Notes under the pieces: generated by a model | Database searches by the model: none | Seen by the model: only the letters and a program-made list of their open reading frames with translations | What the model was told of the DNA's origin: nothing | Assembly (NCBI GenBank): GCA_046351215.1 | Contig: JAXLYX010000011.1 | Location: 62,001 to 126,000 of the forward strand | Source: JAXLYX01 sp046351215 | GTDB taxonomy: Bacteria; Myxococcota_A; Polyangia; Polyangiales; Houyiibacteriaceae | Direction of reading: 5' to 3' | Length of the DNA stretch: 64,000 nt | Program-made: the position numbers and the translations under genes | Shown: piece after piece, positions 63,023 to 64,000 of the stretch | Position numbering within the stretch: the stretch's first letter is position 1 | Layout: each line of letters opens with the position of its first letter

Positions 63023-64000
63023 TCAGGCTGCGAGGCTTTCCTTCTTCCGCTGACGCGAGCGCCAGCGGAGGAGGCCGAAGACCGCGACCAAGACCGGAAT
63101 GCCCACCATGTTCGCGTTGCGGTAGCCCATCTTCTTGCGCTCCCAGGCCTCGAGCGCCTGGGTGCGGCGGGCGAGCGCGCGCTCGACGCCGGCGCGGTCC
63201 TGGCCTTCGGCGGCCGAGATCGCCTCGGTCTCGGCGAGCGTGACCGAGCTCGGCACGTCGAGCGCCGGATCGTCGACGTTCTTCGAGCGCACGGCGATGA
63301 GATCGGCGTCGTTCGCGAGCCAGTCGACGAGATTCAGCGGCAGCGCGAGCAGGGCCGCGAGCTGCTGCTCGGGGACCTGATCCGCCTGCGGCAGGAATTC
63401 GTCCCGTGCGAGCGCGCTGGTGCCGGCGACGAGGACGCGAACGTCACGCGCGGCCTGCGAAGGTCCGGCGGGAGCCGCTTGCCCCTCGCCCGACGCCTGC
63501 GAGGCGAAGGCGGAGGGCAGACGACCTTCGATCGCCACGATGAGCGGGAAGGGCCCGACCTGCGCGGTCGGCTGCCACTGCTGGACGTCGAGGTTGATCG
63601 ACTCGCCGGTCTGCGACCACGACTGATCCGACGAGGAGCCGACGACCTTCACGCGCGCGCCGCTCGGTGCCTGCGTCGTGCGGAGCGACGAGGTGAAGGG
63701 GAAGACCGCGTTCGGGATGTGCGAGATCGCCGGATGGTCCATCTGCGCATCGTCGAAGACGAGCACGGGCATCGGCGGGTACAGCACCACCGTGCGCATG
63801 CCCATCGGGCCCGGGCGCGGGATGCGCGTGCAGCGCGCGTCGAGCACGACGTCGCTGTTCAGGTGCACGCCCCAGCGCTCGATCAGGCGGTTCAGTCCCG
63901 AGTCGACCGGCTGGGCCGCCGGCGCGGCCTCGAGCGCGAGCTTGATGCCGCCGCCGAAGATGCCGAGCGAATGCCCTTCCATCACGAACTTGTCGATGTT
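63023..64000 (-). CDS. GldG-like ABC-type transport auxiliary protein, 5' end outside window
   Basis: The frame is open at the right edge; 325 residues of the C-terminal part are visible. It starts with NIDKFVMEGHSLGIFGGG, matching the region of GldG that precedes the conserved loop, continues with LNRLIERWGVHLNSDVVLDA and the NVVDWLANDADLIAVR-type pattern (here LNLVDWLANDADLIAVRSK), and ends in one membrane helix (NMVGIPVLVAVFGLLRWRSR) with a basic tail. GldG proteins form an ABC-type complex with GldF and GldA in gliding bacteroidetes; in myxobacteria homologues of this kind are transport-related of unknown cargo. Confidence 0.8.
   Translation of the reverse strand, partial: NIDKFVMEGHSLGIFGGGIKLALEAAPAAQPVDSGLNRLIERWGVHLNSDVVLDARCTRIPRPGPMGMRTVVLYPPMPVLVFDDAQMDHPAISHIPNAVFPFTSSLRTTQAPSGARVKVVGSSSDQSWSQTGESINLDVQQWQPTAQVGPFPLIVAIEGRLPSAFASQASGEGQAAPAGPSQAARDVRVLVAGTSALARDEFLPQADQVPEQQLAALLALPLNLVDWLANDADLIAVRSKNVDDPALDVPSSVTLAETEAISAAEGQDRAGVERALARRTQALEAWERKKMGYRNANMVGIPVLVAVFGLLRWRSRQRKKESLAA

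Overview
The window looks like a chromosomal segment from a high-GC member of the Myxococcota, probably the Polyangia/Sandaracinus side. The support is lineage-typical proteins: a trypsin-like protease with a MYXO-CTERM tail (56326-57594), a GltJ/AgmX-like zinc-ribbon plus GYF protein (20310-22007), a Ser/Thr kinase and a TonB receptor both carrying PEGA domains, and many lipoproteins. Codon use is uniformly GC-rich and no insertion sequence, prophage or CRISPR array was seen. Very long antisense open frames over rpoB/rpoC and elsewhere are by-products of the GC-rich third positions.

Layout. 1-8.9 kb: a partial HEAT/nucleotide-transporter-like protein and lnt (minus), then an SdhC-like protein, ABC-2 permease and TPR protein (plus), an SDR and a secreted PHP protein. 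9-17 kb: a TPR-PEGA-TonB receptor, a PEGA-tailed kinase, murA-hisG and an unknown membrane protein, then a GNAT enzyme. 17.4-23.2 kb: ComEA-like helix-hairpin-helix protein, leucyl aminopeptidase, an EF-hand membrane protein, the GltJ-like protein and an unknown surface protein. 23.3-25.9 kb: a TetR regulator of the Bacillus FadR type upstream of etfB-etfA, with a palindrome in front of the regulator that closely matches the Bacillus FadR box. 26-31 kb: a catalytically dead M16-like lipoprotein, plsY, a sigma factor, an unusual hairpin with repeated GTAACAG boxes, and a TPR lipoprotein.

31-44.9 kb is the classical translation/transcription block: tRNA-Thr, Tyr, Gly, Thr, then tuf, rpmG, tRNA-Trp, secE, nusG, rplK, rplA, rplJ, rplL, rpoB, rpoC. 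It runs from a sigma70-like promoter near 30940 to a strong bidirectional terminator at 44831-44875.

45-64 kb, mostly minus strand: a polytopic membrane protein, and then the most interesting locus of the window. This is a three-gene set made of a Cys-rich exported peptide with CHAGG repeats (47620-47934), a DUF692/MNIO enzyme (46739-47575) and a DUF2063/HvfC-like partner (46014-46742). It looks like a RiPP pathway related to HvfABC/bufferins but with a different core. It is followed by deoA, a MetA whose residue 111 is Glu (predicting acetyl-CoA use), RNase R, three tandem secreted/lipoprotein genes, a rhomboid-like protein, sucA, a DUF423 protein, and the start of a GldG/DUF4340 ABC-type locus.

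A second window-wide signal is promoter style. At least five genes carry TANNNT exactly six bases before the start codon, the arrangement expected for leaderless transcripts.
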